Origin: JAICLV01 sp036380925
Lineage (GTDB): Bacteria; Actinomycetota; Actinomycetes; Acidothermales; Acidothermaceae
Direction: 5' to 3'
Length of the DNA: 27,105 nucleotides
NCBI GenBank assembly: GCA_036380925.1
Contig: DASVDW010000153.1
Location: 1 to 27,105, forward strand
The position numbers were made by a program, and so were the translations under genes. The notes under the pieces are model-generated. The model saw nothing but the letters and a program-made list of their open reading frames with translations. It was not told where the DNA came from and searched no databases. Numbering within the stretch: the stretch's first letter is position 1; every line of letters starts with the position of its first letter. Shown here piece after piece: positions 18,234-26,242 of this stretch.

Positions 18234-18686
18234 ATGGCTGCGGGCGTTCTTCTTAACCGGAAGCGCCAGCAGCAGGATGCCGGATTCACCCTGATCGAAC
18301 TCTTAGTCGTCATCATGATCATCGGCATTCTTGCCGCGATTGCTATTCCGGTCTATCTCAATCAACGGCGCAAGGCGGACGACGCTTCGGCGAAGTCGGC
18401 GCTGCGCGACGTAGCACAGTTCGAAGAGGCCTATCTCGTCGGCTACGGAACGTATGCTGACGTGAGCGGCCTTCAGGCGGACAGCGAAAATGGCCTGCAC
18501 GTCGGGCAGAACGTGACCGTGACGGTCGTCAACTACGACGCGGCGATCGGGTACTGCCTCCTTGCGTCAACGCCCTCGGGCGTGAAGTGGTACTACGACT
18601 CGCAAGCGGGCGGGCTGCAACCGATCGGAAGCGCCGGTTGCCCGGTCACCACCGCCGGCGTCGCCGGCGGCTCGCTGACCGGTTGA
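18234..18686 (+). CDS. Second type IV pilin
   Basis: A 150-residue type IVa prepilin with a 17-residue leader ending QQQDAG, cleaved before FTLIELLVVIMIIGILAA (E5 present). It resembles the preceding pilin in the N-terminal helix, in the LNQRRKADDASAKSALRDVAQFEEAYL segment layout and at the end, where both have a YC..., GGLQP..., C-P pattern. This points to a tandem duplication. AGGAG (18225-18229) lies just before the ATG at 18234. No sigma-28 motif is visible in the 85-base gap, so expression probably depends on read-through of the hairpin at 18167-18195. It could be an alternative major pilin or an abundant minor one. Confidence 0.9.
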   Translation: MAAGVLLNRKRQQQDAGFTLIELLVVIMIIGILAAIAIPVYLNQRRKADDASAKSALRDVAQFEEAYLVGYGTYADVSGLQADSENGLHVGQNVTVTVVNYDAAIGYCLLASTPSGVKWYYDSQAGGLQPIGSAGCPVTTAGVAGGSLTG

Positions 18687-18702
18687 CGCACCAAAGGATC
18701 AG

Positions 18703-18739
18703 CGGGGCGGCACCGCGAGTTCGTCGCGGCGCCGCCCCG
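18703..18739 (+). terminator. Strong hairpin terminator after the second pilin
   Basis: CGGGGCGGC (18703-18711) pairs with GCCGCCCCG (18731-18739); after one A-C mismatch, CCGCGA (18713-18718) pairs with TCGCGG (18724-18729), closing a GTTCG loop. It lies 17 bases after the stop codon, without a T-run, and probably ends the two-pilin transcript. Confidence 0.8.
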
Positions 18740-18761
18740 TGTTGCTCACCCGATCGGCGGC

Positions 18762-18788
18762 CTCAAGGCGACGCCGTTTGGAGTCGAG
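18762..18788 (+). promoter_or_regulatory. Weak sigma-28-like promoter before the minor prepilins
   Basis: CTCAAG (18762-18767), 15 bases, then GTCGAG (18783-18788), which matches GCCGAA at 4 of 6 positions. The -35 and spacing equal those of the better copies, and the site lies between the pilin terminator and the minor prepilin genes, where a promoter is expected. Expected start is about 18795. Confidence 0.45.
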
Positions 18789-18853
18789 AACATGCGCGAG
18801 AACAGAACTGACCCGCGCCCGTTTGGCGCAAGTTGCGGCGGTAAGGCGGACTG

Positions 18854-19423
18854 ATGGTGTTCAGGGTCGCGAGGATCAGGCGCCGGCGGCGGCGAGGCTG
18901 CTCGCCCGTTGACGCTGGATTCACCCTGATCGAAATGCTCACGACCATGGCCATCGCCGCACTTTTGATGGCCACCGCGGCGTGGGCGTTGCGGGCCTAC
19001 TCCGCGTCTCAAGCGGAGAAGGGCACCGCCAACCGGCTGCTGACTTCGATGCGTGACACGGCCCAACGTGCCCAATCGGAGGGCAGGGTTTACTGCATCT
19101 CCTTCGACTCCGCCAAGAGCTGGACCGTGTGGCGGTACTCGTGCACGACGTGGACCGGCGTCTCTCTCCAGGGTGGGACCATCACCAACTCGAAAGTCGC
19201 GTCAGGGTCTCCTGATGGAAAGGCTTTCATCAGCGCCGTGTCGCTTCCCACCGTGACGACCGCCGGCTTTTCGGCCAACTGCCCAGCTGGATCGCTCGGC
19301 TGCGCCTACTTCTTCCCCCGCGGCACCTCGAGCGCAGGACAAGTCGTCGTCAGCCGCAGCGGTTCGAGCCGCACCTACACCGTCAAGCTAGAAGGGCTCA
19401 CGAGTCGTGCAAGCCTTAGTTGA
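18854..19423 (+). CDS. Minor prepilin, FimT/GspH-like
   Basis: A 189-residue minor prepilin. An arginine-rich leader of about 22 residues ending SPVDAG precedes FTLIEMLTTMAIAALLMATAAW, with E5 present. The C-terminal domain contains paired cysteines (YCISF, SCTTW, NCPAG, GCAYF) and a FFPRGTSSAGQVVVSRSG segment, typical of the GspH/FimT group where a late strand reads as FxxxGxxxxG. Such minor pilins prime pilus assembly and may form the tip. ATG 18854 follows AAGGCGG. It is the first of four overlapping minor prepilin genes; its 3' end overlaps the next gene by 17 bases. Confidence 0.85.
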   Translation: MVFRVARIRRRRRRGCSPVDAGFTLIEMLTTMAIAALLMATAAWALRAYSASQAEKGTANRLLTSMRDTAQRAQSEGRVYCISFDSAKSWTVWRYSCTTWTGVSLQGGTITNSKVASGSPDGKAFISAVSLPTVTTAGFSANCPAGSLGCAYFFPRGTSSAGQVVVSRSGSSRTYTVKLEGLTSRASLS

Positions 19424-21221
19424 GCGCCTTGTCTCCCGAGCGCGGCGGGCCGCTGACGACGACGCTGGATTCACCCTGATCGAGATGGTCGTCGCGCTTA
19501 TCGTGTTCGCGTTGGTCGCCGAGGGCTTGGCGGGCGCCCTGATCGGAAGCGCCAGAGGGCAGATGTACGCCCGCAACGACAACGGAGCCAAAGGTCTGAC
19601 TCAGCAACGGGTCGACGCCATGCGCAGTCTCCCGTACCACGTCGACGAGCAAAACGGACCATTCGTCGACCTTCTCGACATGTACTTCCCCAACACGCTC
19701 GCGACCACGACCGCCGTGCCGTTGCCGGATCTCACGTCCGGCAAGGCGTCCGGTCAATACTTCGCGACGCCACCGGCCACGCCTGACGTGCTGCCTGGGC
19801 CGTACTACCGGCTGACCATCTCGGGCGCCTCGCTGGGTGCGAACGACGCACGCTACACGCAGATCGTGTACACCCAGTTCCTGCACGCTGACAATCCGGC
19901 GGCGACACCCCTGCCCGCCGCCTCGATACCGACCACGTACAACAACGGGACGCCCGGCACCGACCAGCCGCCGTCGCCCATCGTCGGGGTGACGGTGGTC
20001 ACCAGTTGGGCGAGCAACGGGGTTTCGCACAAGTTCAGCACATTCACCGAGATCGCCAGCCAGGGCACCGACGCGACTCTCGTCGTGGCGCAGGCGAAGT
20101 CGGCGGCCGTCCTGATTCAGACGCAGGACTACTTGAACAACAGCATCGTCGCGACGGTCGGGGGTGTCACGGTCAACGGAGCGCTGTCGAGCGGCAGCCG
20201 CTCGGGCGCCGACGCGGTCTCGGCCAGCATCGCCGACGCCGATCCGTCGTTGGCGGCGGGAACGATAACCGGCGCGACGGGCAGTGCCTCGGCGCCCGTC
20301 GACGTCGCGAACACGACCGTCAGCGACTCGGCTCCCCACGCGATCGGCAGCGGAAGCGCCCCGTGTAGCGGTGGATGGGGCGCGTTCGGCCCGACCTGGT
20401 ATTCGAACCTCGGCGCCTCCGTGGCAGGAGGGCTGCCGGTGGTGCCCGTCACCGCGGACGGCACGCCGACGTCGCTTCAGGTGACGAGCGGGTTGCTCGC
20501 GAAGAACAGCTCGACCTGCGGTGGGGTTTGGTTCTCGAACCAAGTCGACGGCACCGCACAGCCCGACTCCACTCTCGGCCTGAGCTCCACTAACCCGATG
20601 ATTCGCATCGCGGACGTCGCGGGCTCGGGACCCACCGTCACCGGCGGCGCCGACGTGTACACCGCGACGGCGACCGGCGCGGGCGGTGCGGTGACCACGA
20701 TGGCGACCGCGTCCATGAACACGTGGCTGAAAGTCTTCCCCGGCCTGCCGTTCCTGACGCCGTTGCCCGCGCTGCCCGCCGGTTACCCTGCTGTCAATGG
20801 CGCCCCTGGTCTGGTGAACCTCTACCTGACCAGCGCGCGGCTGACCTGCACGTCGGCGGACTCGATCGGCAACACATCGGCGTCGTTGGCATACTCCGGG
20901 TACGTTGTCTGGTACACCAGCGCGGGCTGGCAGCACGCCGCGTTCAGCTGGTCGTCGGCGTCGCCGACCACCGACCCACTCGCGGTCGTGAACCTGAACG
21001 CGCCGGTCACCGTCGACGGCGCCGGAGCACCGGTCCCCTTGTCGTCCTACGTCACGTCCATCACCGGCGCGACCGCGATCACCGGCCAAAACGGCGGAAT
21101 GCAAACCGTTGAAGGCGCGGTGGCGCTTGGGACTGTGCCAACGCTGGCCGGGTGGCCCGGCACGACGATCGGCGTCGAGCTCGGGCAGCTGTCGTGCGTC
21201 GCTCAGGACAACCGGTCATGA
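19407..21221 (+). CDS. Large minor prepilin (PilV-like N-terminus, about 560-residue C-terminal region)
   Basis: A 604-residue prepilin. The leader ends ADDDAG before FTLIEMVVALIVFALVAEGLAG, with E5 present; the following residues up to about 90 resemble PilV-type minor pilins. The rest (about 100-604) is unrecognised: rich in Ser, Thr, Gly, Ala and Val, with scattered cysteines and beta-strand-like spacing, as seen in exposed adhesin-type domains. It is far larger than ordinary minor pilins (about 150-250 residues). It may therefore present a binding domain at the pilus tip; this is inference, since no known adhesin motif is visible. GTG 19407 lies inside the end of the previous gene, and its own stop overlaps the next start (ATGA). 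Confidence 0.82.
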   Translation: MQALVERLVSRARRAADDDAGFTLIEMVVALIVFALVAEGLAGALIGSARGQMYARNDNGAKGLTQQRVDAMRSLPYHVDEQNGPFVDLLDMYFPNTLATTTAVPLPDLTSGKASGQYFATPPATPDVLPGPYYRLTISGASLGANDARYTQIVYTQFLHADNPAATPLPAASIPTTYNNGTPGTDQPPSPIVGVTVVTSWASNGVSHKFSTFTEIASQGTDATLVVAQAKSAAVLIQTQDYLNNSIVATVGGVTVNGALSSGSRSGADAVSASIADADPSLAAGTITGATGSASAPVDVANTTVSDSAPHAIGSGSAPCSGGWGAFGPTWYSNLGASVAGGLPVVPVTADGTPTSLQVTSGLLAKNSSTCGGVWFSNQVDGTAQPDSTLGLSSTNPMIRIADVAGSGPTVTGGADVYTATATGAGGAVTTMATASMNTWLKVFPGLPFLTPLPALPAGYPAVNGAPGLVNLYLTSARLTCTSADSIGNTSASLAYSGYVVWYTSAGWQHAAFSWSSASPTTDPLAVVNLNAPVTVDGAGAPVPLSSYVTSITGATAITGQNGGMQTVEGAVALGTVPTLAGWPGTTIGVELGQLSCVAQDNRS

Positions 21222-22036
21222 GGTGGGCAATGGCGATCAGACGGCGGCTTCGACAGCGCGACGAGAGCGGCTTCACGCTGGTCGAACTGCTGGTGGCGAG
21301 CGTGGTCGGCATCATCGTCGGTGGTGTCGTCTTGTCGACCATCTTGGTGGCTCAACGGTCGACCAACTCGACGACGGCGTGGGCGAACCTCAACGGCGAA
21401 GCCCGTGTGTTGCTCAATCGACTAGCCGGTGACCTGCGGCAGGCAACCCCGCTGACGAGCACGTCCGCCGGCGTCACCACCGACATTCCCGCGATCACGA
21501 ACGTGCAGAATCCGCAGCCGTACGGGACGGCAGGCGCCTTGACGTCCATCACCTTCGACGCCGACTTCAGCGGGGATGACTGTGTGAAGGGCGTCCTTTC
21601 GGACAAGGGCGGCACGCCGGGCGGCTGCACAGACCCATCGGTCGACCCCAACAATCCCGAGGTCGAGACCTTTTGTTGGGATCCGGCCGGCCAGGTCGTG
21701 TATCTAATCCCTGGCGGGGTCACGGCGGGCTCTTGCACGTCGGACTCCGGGCTGGCGTCGACCGCGATGCTGTCTGGCCACGTCAAGGACGTGAAGATCT
21801 ATGCGTACAGCAGTCGGTACATCTACGACGGCGACATCGTCGGCTTGCCGGCCGACGGAGTCACCGACTGGCGCGAGATCGATCACGCCGGCTCGCCGAT
21901 CGGCAACTCGAACGACAAGCTCGACCAGCCGAGCGAATACGCGCTCATTAACTCCGTAAAGATCGTTGTCACGGTCGCCGACGGTGGCCACACCCAGACC
22001 GTCCAAACTCTCGTCTCGCTGAGGAACGTGCCATGA
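21218..22036 (+). CDS. Minor prepilin, PilW-like
   Basis: A 272-residue prepilin with an N-terminal leader ending RQRDESG before FTLVELLVASVVGIIVGGVVLSTILVAQ (E5 present). The length, the order relative to the other minor prepilins and the RVLLNRLAGDLRQATPL segment after the helix fit PilW/GspJ-type proteins. The later part contains four cysteines in short clusters. ATG 21218 overlaps the preceding stop (ATGA). A second in-frame ATG at 21230 would shorten the leader from 18 to 14 residues, and both are acceptable prepilin leaders. Its stop overlaps the next gene's ATG. Confidence 0.83.
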   Translation: MRWAMAIRRRLRQRDESGFTLVELLVASVVGIIVGGVVLSTILVAQRSTNSTTAWANLNGEARVLLNRLAGDLRQATPLTSTSAGVTTDIPAITNVQNPQPYGTAGALTSITFDADFSGDDCVKGVLSDKGGTPGGCTDPSVDPNNPEVETFCWDPAGQVVYLIPGGVTAGSCTSDSGLASTAMLSGHVKDVKIYAYSSRYIYDGDIVGLPADGVTDWREIDHAGSPIGNSNDKLDQPSEYALINSVKIVVTVADGGHTQTVQTLVSLRNVP

Positions 22037-23550
22037 TCTCACTGCTGCGCCGGGTGCGTGCCCGCCGGAACGACGACAGCGGCATGGGCATGATGACGGT
22101 CGTTCTCTTCCTCGGTGTCGCCGCGGCGTTGACCGTGGCGCTCACCTCAGTGGTCTTCACGAGCCTGCAGACGACGAACCGCGATCGGCAGTCCTTCAAC
22201 GCCCTGTCGACAGCGGAAGGCGGCGTCGCACAGGCGATCCAAGTGATCCGCACCAACCCGCCCGGGTTCTTCGCCTGCCATGAGCCGGCCAGCTGGCCGG
22301 TCGCGCCGGACCCCTGCGCCAGCACGACGAATCCGTGGATCAGCGAGACGAATCCACAAAAGGTCTCCTCGACCGGCCACGTCGGAGCGTGTGATCCGGG
22401 CGCGGCGTGCTACGCGGTCTGGATTTCCACCCTTCATCCGTACAACCCGTTGCCAAACACCGACGCTTCTGGGACGCCGAGCCATTCGGTCGTCTATCGA
22501 ATTCACTCCACAGGTGTCTCCGGCGCTGGTCCGGCGGCGCGCAGCCTTGAAGTCGACATCTCGGCGAAGCTGGCAAACTTCCCTCTCGGCGTGTACGGCG
22601 ACAACATCCAAACGAGCGGCACTCCGGGTATCCACCACGAAAGCGTCTTCACCAAGAACTGCATTACGGGCAGGAGCGAGGACGGCAAGAACGGCGGCGG
22701 TCTCTCCTTCGACGCCGCGCCCGACAACTACGACTGGGGATACGACCTGCCCGAGGCCGCGCACGCCGCGAGCTACGTCAGCACGACGAAGAACTGCACG
22801 GCGGCCGACTCCATTCACTCGACCAGCCGAGGTCTGGCCAACCCGTATTGCGCGTACGACGCCTCGTCCGGCAGCAAGTATGACTATTTCCCGTACGACC
22901 AAGACGCCGCGGGCGGTGACCTGACGGGGACGCCCTGTTACAACCTTTGGACGAGCCCCGTCACCGGCAAGCAGTACGCCGTCACCTCCAAGTTCACGAT
23001 GCAAGACCTCTACGCGGTCGGCTACCATCCGCAAGGTCTCACGCCAACGGAATACGACGCGTTGAAACAGCAAGCGCAGGCGGCTGGCACGTACTTCAAC
23101 AGCACGCCGTCGCGCAACGCCATCCAGGCCGCGCTCTCGAAGGTCACCACGAACGGCACCGCCGTCCTCTACATCGACGGCACCGGCGGCACCGTGGAGT
23201 TCGGGCCCGGCGACGTTCCTTCGCAGTTCTTCCGCGCCAGCAATCTGACCGCCTCTTGCACGACGTTCGCGAGCCTGGTGGTCGTGGTGCGCAACGCCGA
23301 CATGAGCTACAACGCCACCGGCCATTCGAGCAGCGACCCATCTCTCGTCGCGTCTTTCTTCGTCCCGGAAGGAACGTACAGCGGCAAGGGCTCGGCGCAA
23401 ATCCTTGGCACGATCTTCGCCAGCACGGTGGTGATGGCCGGCACCCAGGACTTCCACATGGATCAGTGCTTCGCGAGCAACCCGCCGTCGCTGCTGCTCA
23501 CGCTCAGCCAGGTCAAATATCACGAAGTCGAAGACCAGAACATCCAGTGA
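22033..23550 (+). CDS. Minor prepilin-like protein, PilX/GspK-like
   Basis: A 505-residue protein with a basic start (MISLLRRVRARRNDDSG) and a hydrophobic helix beginning MGMMTVVLFLGVAAALTVAL. The helix is followed by SLQTTNRDRQSFNALSTAEGGVAQAIQVI, the segment typical of PilX/GspK proteins. Position +5 after the Gly is Thr rather than Glu, as is known for the tip-most GspK class. The long C-terminal region (about 80-505) has several cysteines and no domain I recognise. It includes a bactofilin- or autotransporter-like polar stretch (SQFFRASNLTASCTTFASLVVVV) seen in PilX-type proteins of monoderms. It starts in the overlap with the PilW-like gene (ATGA) and ends 34 bases before pilD. Confidence 0.75.
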   Translation: MISLLRRVRARRNDDSGMGMMTVVLFLGVAAALTVALTSVVFTSLQTTNRDRQSFNALSTAEGGVAQAIQVIRTNPPGFFACHEPASWPVAPDPCASTTNPWISETNPQKVSSTGHVGACDPGAACYAVWISTLHPYNPLPNTDASGTPSHSVVYRIHSTGVSGAGPAARSLEVDISAKLANFPLGVYGDNIQTSGTPGIHHESVFTKNCITGRSEDGKNGGGLSFDAAPDNYDWGYDLPEAAHAASYVSTTKNCTAADSIHSTSRGLANPYCAYDASSGSKYDYFPYDQDAAGGDLTGTPCYNLWTSPVTGKQYAVTSKFTMQDLYAVGYHPQGLTPTEYDALKQQAQAAGTYFNSTPSRNAIQAALSKVTTNGTAVLYIDGTGGTVEFGPGDVPSQFFRASNLTASCTTFASLVVVVRNADMSYNATGHSSSDPSLVASFFVPEGTYSGKGSAQILGTIFASTVVMAGTQDFHMDQCFASNPPSLLLTLSQVKYHEVEDQNIQ

Positions 23551-23584
23551 GGCCGCACCTGCGCCCTGAAGTACTGTTCACGTC

Positions 23585-24367
23585 ATGCAGGGTCTGACGG
23601 TCGGCGCCGCCGCGGTCTTCGGGCTGCTCGTCGGTTCGTTCCTGAACGTCGTCATCTGGCGGGTTCCCCGTGGAGAGTCGGTGGTGCGGCCACCGTCGCA
23701 CTGCCCGACGTGCGACGCGCGCATCGCCGCGCGCGACAACGTTCCCGTGTTCAGCTGGCTGGCCTTGCACGGGCGCTGCCGAGCGTGTCGCGCTCGCATC
23801 AGCGCCCGATATCCGATCGTCGAGGCGTGCACCGCCGCGTTGTTCGCCGCGCTTGCGGTGCGCTTCGGACCGCACTTGTCGCTGGTCGCCTATCTGTATC
23901 TCGGTGCGGTTGGTCTCGCGTTGGCGTTGATCGACCTCGATGTGCGCCGGCTGCCCAACGCGCTGACGCTGCCGTCTTACGTCGTGGGCGCGGTGTTGCT
24001 CGCCGCCGTGGCGGCGGTTGACGACGCGCCCTTCAGCCTCGTGCGCGCCTTCGTGGGCATGGCGGCGATGTATTGCTTCTACTTCGCCCTCGTCATGGTG
24101 AAACCGGGGGCCATGGGCTGGGGGGACGTGAAACTATCCGGCGTCCTCGGGCTGTACCTCGGCTTTTTGGGTTGGGCCGAACTCGTCGTCGGAGCGTTTG
24201 CCGCGTTCCTGCTCGGTGGCCTCGTCGGAATCGGGTTGCTGTTGTCGGGCTCCGGCGGTCGCAAGACGAAGATTCCGTTCGGTCCGTACATGGTCGTGGG
24301 CGCGCTGGTCGCGGTCTTCGCCGGCCGCTCCATCGCGCACTGGTATTTGGGGCTCACTTTCGGCTGA
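23585..24367 (+). CDS. pilD: Prepilin leader peptidase / N-methyltransferase
   Basis: PilD, 260 residues, is a polytopic membrane aspartic protease (A24 family) that cleaves prepilin leaders after Gly and methylates the new N-terminus. The N-terminal methyltransferase domain has GSFLNVVIWRVPRG and the zinc-binding pairs C40/C43 and C65/C68. The catalytic aspartates are D117 in LALIDLDVRRLP and D181 in MGWGDVKLSG. Several membrane helices follow, to the end. All pilins above carry matching cleavage sites. The ATG at 23585 has only a poor ribosome site, and no separate promoter is evident in the 34-base gap, so it is probably co-transcribed with the minor prepilin genes. Confidence 0.95.
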   Translation: MQGLTVGAAAVFGLLVGSFLNVVIWRVPRGESVVRPPSHCPTCDARIAARDNVPVFSWLALHGRCRACRARISARYPIVEACTAALFAALAVRFGPHLSLVAYLYLGAVGLALALIDLDVRRLPNALTLPSYVVGAVLLAAVAAVDDAPFSLVRAFVGMAAMYCFYFALVMVKPGAMGWGDVKLSGVLGLYLGFLGWAELVVGAFAAFLLGGLVGIGLLLSGSGGRKTKIPFGPYMVVGALVAVFAGRSIAHWYLGLTFG

Positions 24368-24375
24368 CACCCGGT

Positions 24376-24421
24376 TGGCGGACGAGATTCGGCCGCGTGG
24401 ACCAATCTCGTTGTGCCGCCA
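24376..24421 (+). terminator. Two-part hairpin after pilD
   Basis: TGGCGG (24376-24381) pairs with CCGCCA (24416-24421) and, inside it, GAGATT (24384-24389) pairs with AATCTC (24404-24409), 8 bases after the pilD stop. Asymmetric internal loops separate the two stems. It lies immediately before the next promoter, which fits a terminator more than a leader structure. Confidence 0.55.
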
Positions 24422-24423
24422 GG

Positions 24424-24450
24424 CTCAAGGTCGGCCGTTTCAGTTCCGAT
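24424..24450 (+). promoter_or_regulatory. Sigma-28-like promoter for pilM-pilN-pilO
   Basis: CTCAAG (24424-24429), 15 bases, then TCCGAT (24445-24450), one mismatch from GCCGAT. Expected start is about 24457, giving a leader of about 67 bases to the GTG at 24524. Confidence 0.6.
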
Positions 24451-24502
24451 TTCGTCTCCTGACAGAACTGGGCGGGTCAGCATCCGACGCGGCCCGGTAA
24501 CC

Positions 24503-24515
24503 CTCCTGTTAGGAG
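24503..24515 (+). promoter_or_regulatory. Hairpin masking the pilM ribosome binding site
   Basis: CTCCT (24503-24507) pairs with AGGAG (24511-24515) across a GTT loop; the outer CC (24501-24502) may pair with GG (24517-24518) past a bulged A. The AGGAG is the ribosome site for the GTG at 24524, so this small helix may reduce or control pilM translation. A further 5-bp stem (24459-24463 with 24476-24480) lies upstream in the same leader. Confidence 0.5.
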
Positions 24516-24523
24516 AGGACATC

Positions 24524-25588
24524 GTGGCTGGACGAATGGCCGTCGGCCTGGACATCGGCACCTCTGGCGTGCGGGCCGCTGAGTTATCTCGCGGGCGCGG
24601 CGGTTTCACGCTTGAGCGCTTTGGTCAGGTCGCGCTTCCCGCAGGAGCAGTGGTCGCCGGCGAGGTCGTCGATCAACCCGCCGTGGCAGCCGCCATCAAG
24701 CGGCTGTGGAAGGACGCCGGCTTCTCGACGAAACGTGTCGCGTTGGGCGTCGCCAACCAGCGGGTGGTCGTGCGCCAGGTCGACCTGCTCTGGATGGAGC
24801 CGGCCGAGTTGAGGAAAGCCCTCGCCTTTCAGGTGCAGGACTACATTCCGATCCCCGTCGAAGAGGCGGTCCTCGACTTCCACGCGATCGAGGAGCTGGT
24901 CAACGACGACGGCACGCGGATGATCCGGGTGCTCCTCGTCGCGGCGGCCCGCGACATGGTGACGTCGTCGCTCGAGGCCGCGAAACGCGCCGGGCTGGAC
25001 GTCGTCAGCGTCGACCTGACCTCGTTCGCGCTCATCCGGGCGGCCGTCGCGCCCGACGACGTGAACCTGGACTCCCAGGCCACCGCGATCGTCGACGTGG
25101 GCGCGAGGGTCACGAACATCGTCGTGCAGCAAAACGGCGTCCCGCGCTTCGTGCGAATCCTGCTCATGGGCGGCGCCGATTTGACTGACGCGGTCGCCGA
25201 GCGCCTGGGCGTTCCGCCTGAGGAGGCGGAAGTGGTCAAGCAGCAGTTTTGGGCGACGGCGGATCAGGGTCAGCGCGACGCGCATCCGGCGGCCCGCGCG
25301 CTTGACGCGAGCACCCGAGCCTTCGTCGATGAAGTGCGCGGGTCGCTCGACTACTACCGCGCTTCGCCGGGCGCTGTGCCCATCAGGCGGATGCTGTTGT
25401 CGGGAGGCGCCTCGAAGCCCGGCGACCTCGCCGCGCGGCTCGCCACGGCGACCCGACTCCCCGTCGACGCGGCCGACCCTCTGGGGCGGCTCGCGATAGG
25501 GAAGACCGGACTTTCTAGTGAGCAACTCAGCCAGATCGAGTCGCTAGCCGCGGTCTCGGTCGGCCTCGCATTGGGAGCCGCATCGTGA
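24524..25588 (+). CDS. pilM: Type IV pilus assembly protein PilM (actin-like)
   Basis: PilM, 354 residues, is a cytoplasmic actin-fold protein that binds the N-terminal tail of PilN and links the alignment complex to the cytoplasmic motor. The phosphate-1 motif is VGLDIGTSGVRAAELSRG near the N-terminus; further family blocks are QVQDYIPIPVEEAVLDF, IVDVGARVTNIVVQQNG and the C-terminal MLLSGGASKPGDLAARL. GTG 24524 follows AGGAGAGG; a longer upstream reading would add 37 unrelated residues across the promoter and is rejected. The stop overlaps pilN (GTGA). Confidence 0.95.
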   Translation: MAGRMAVGLDIGTSGVRAAELSRGRGGFTLERFGQVALPAGAVVAGEVVDQPAVAAAIKRLWKDAGFSTKRVALGVANQRVVVRQVDLLWMEPAELRKALAFQVQDYIPIPVEEAVLDFHAIEELVNDDGTRMIRVLLVAAARDMVTSSLEAAKRAGLDVVSVDLTSFALIRAAVAPDDVNLDSQATAIVDVGARVTNIVVQQNGVPRFVRILLMGGADLTDAVAERLGVPPEEAEVVKQQFWATADQGQRDAHPAARALDASTRAFVDEVRGSLDYYRASPGAVPIRRMLLSGGASKPGDLAARLATATRLPVDAADPLGRLAIGKTGLSSEQLSQIESLAAVSVGLALGAAS

Positions 25589-26241
25589 GCACGAAGACCG
25601 CCACTCTCGTCGACGGCCTGCCAAGGGTCAACCTGCTGCCGCCGGAGATCCATGAGAATCGGGAGTTCAAGCGCCTGGTGACCGGCGCTAGCGTGTTGGT
25701 CGCGCTTTCCATCGTCGGCGTCGGCGCCTTGTACGTTCATGGCAAGTCGGCCGTCCAATCCGCCCAAGACGCGCTCGCGGCTAACCAGCAGAAGCAGGCG
25801 ACTCTTCAGCGTGAGCTGAACAAGTTGCAGTATGTCGTCACGATCGCGGCCAACACGGCGAGCGCTGAGGCGGCGCTCGCGCAGGCTCGCAGCACGAACG
25901 TGCATTGGTCCGCCGTCATGGCCGACCTCAGCGCGACGCTGCCCGGCAGGGCTTGGTACACGCAGGTGAGCATGAAGGAAAGCGTGCCGCAAGCTGGGTT
26001 CCCCGCCGCGAGCGCCGTGCCAACAACGGTCGGCAGCATCACGTTCAGGGGCTTCGGCAGCGTGCACAACGACACCGCCACCTGGCTCGACAGCATGTCG
26101 AAGCCGACGTACATGTCGGACCCCTACCTGACCGCTTCCGCGGAACAGATGATCGGCAATACGAAGGTCGTGCAGTTCAACTCGACCGTCAATGTGAACA
26201 GCAGCGCCATCGAGGGCTGCGATACTCCGGGAGTGTGCTGA
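25585..26241 (+). CDS. pilN: Type IV pilus assembly protein PilN
   Basis: PilN, 218 residues, is a single-pass membrane protein of the alignment complex. Near the N-terminus it has the PilM-binding motif PRVNLLPPEIHENREFKR (the family's INLLP motif), followed by one transmembrane helix (about 33-51) and an extracytoplasmic coiled-coil (about 55-85) leading to a ferredoxin-like domain. Two cysteines sit close to the end (EGCDTPGVC). GTG 25585 overlaps the pilM stop, and pilO starts one base after its own stop, indicating a translationally coupled pilM-pilN-pilO set. Confidence 0.92.
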   Translation: MSTKTATLVDGLPRVNLLPPEIHENREFKRLVTGASVLVALSIVGVGALYVHGKSAVQSAQDALAANQQKQATLQRELNKLQYVVTIAANTASAEAALAQARSTNVHWSAVMADLSATLPGRAWYTQVSMKESVPQAGFPAASAVPTTVGSITFRGFGSVHNDTATWLDSMSKPTYMSDPYLTASAEQMIGNTKVVQFNSTVNVNSSAIEGCDTPGVC

Positions 26242-26242
26242 C

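Noticed and set aside
19416..21104. 562-codon minus-strand frame opposite the large prepilin, and a similar 458-codon one at 22147-23523
   Set aside because: Both mirror clear prepilin genes on the plus strand, have Arg/Gly/Val-rich products with no domain, and lack supporting ribosome sites.
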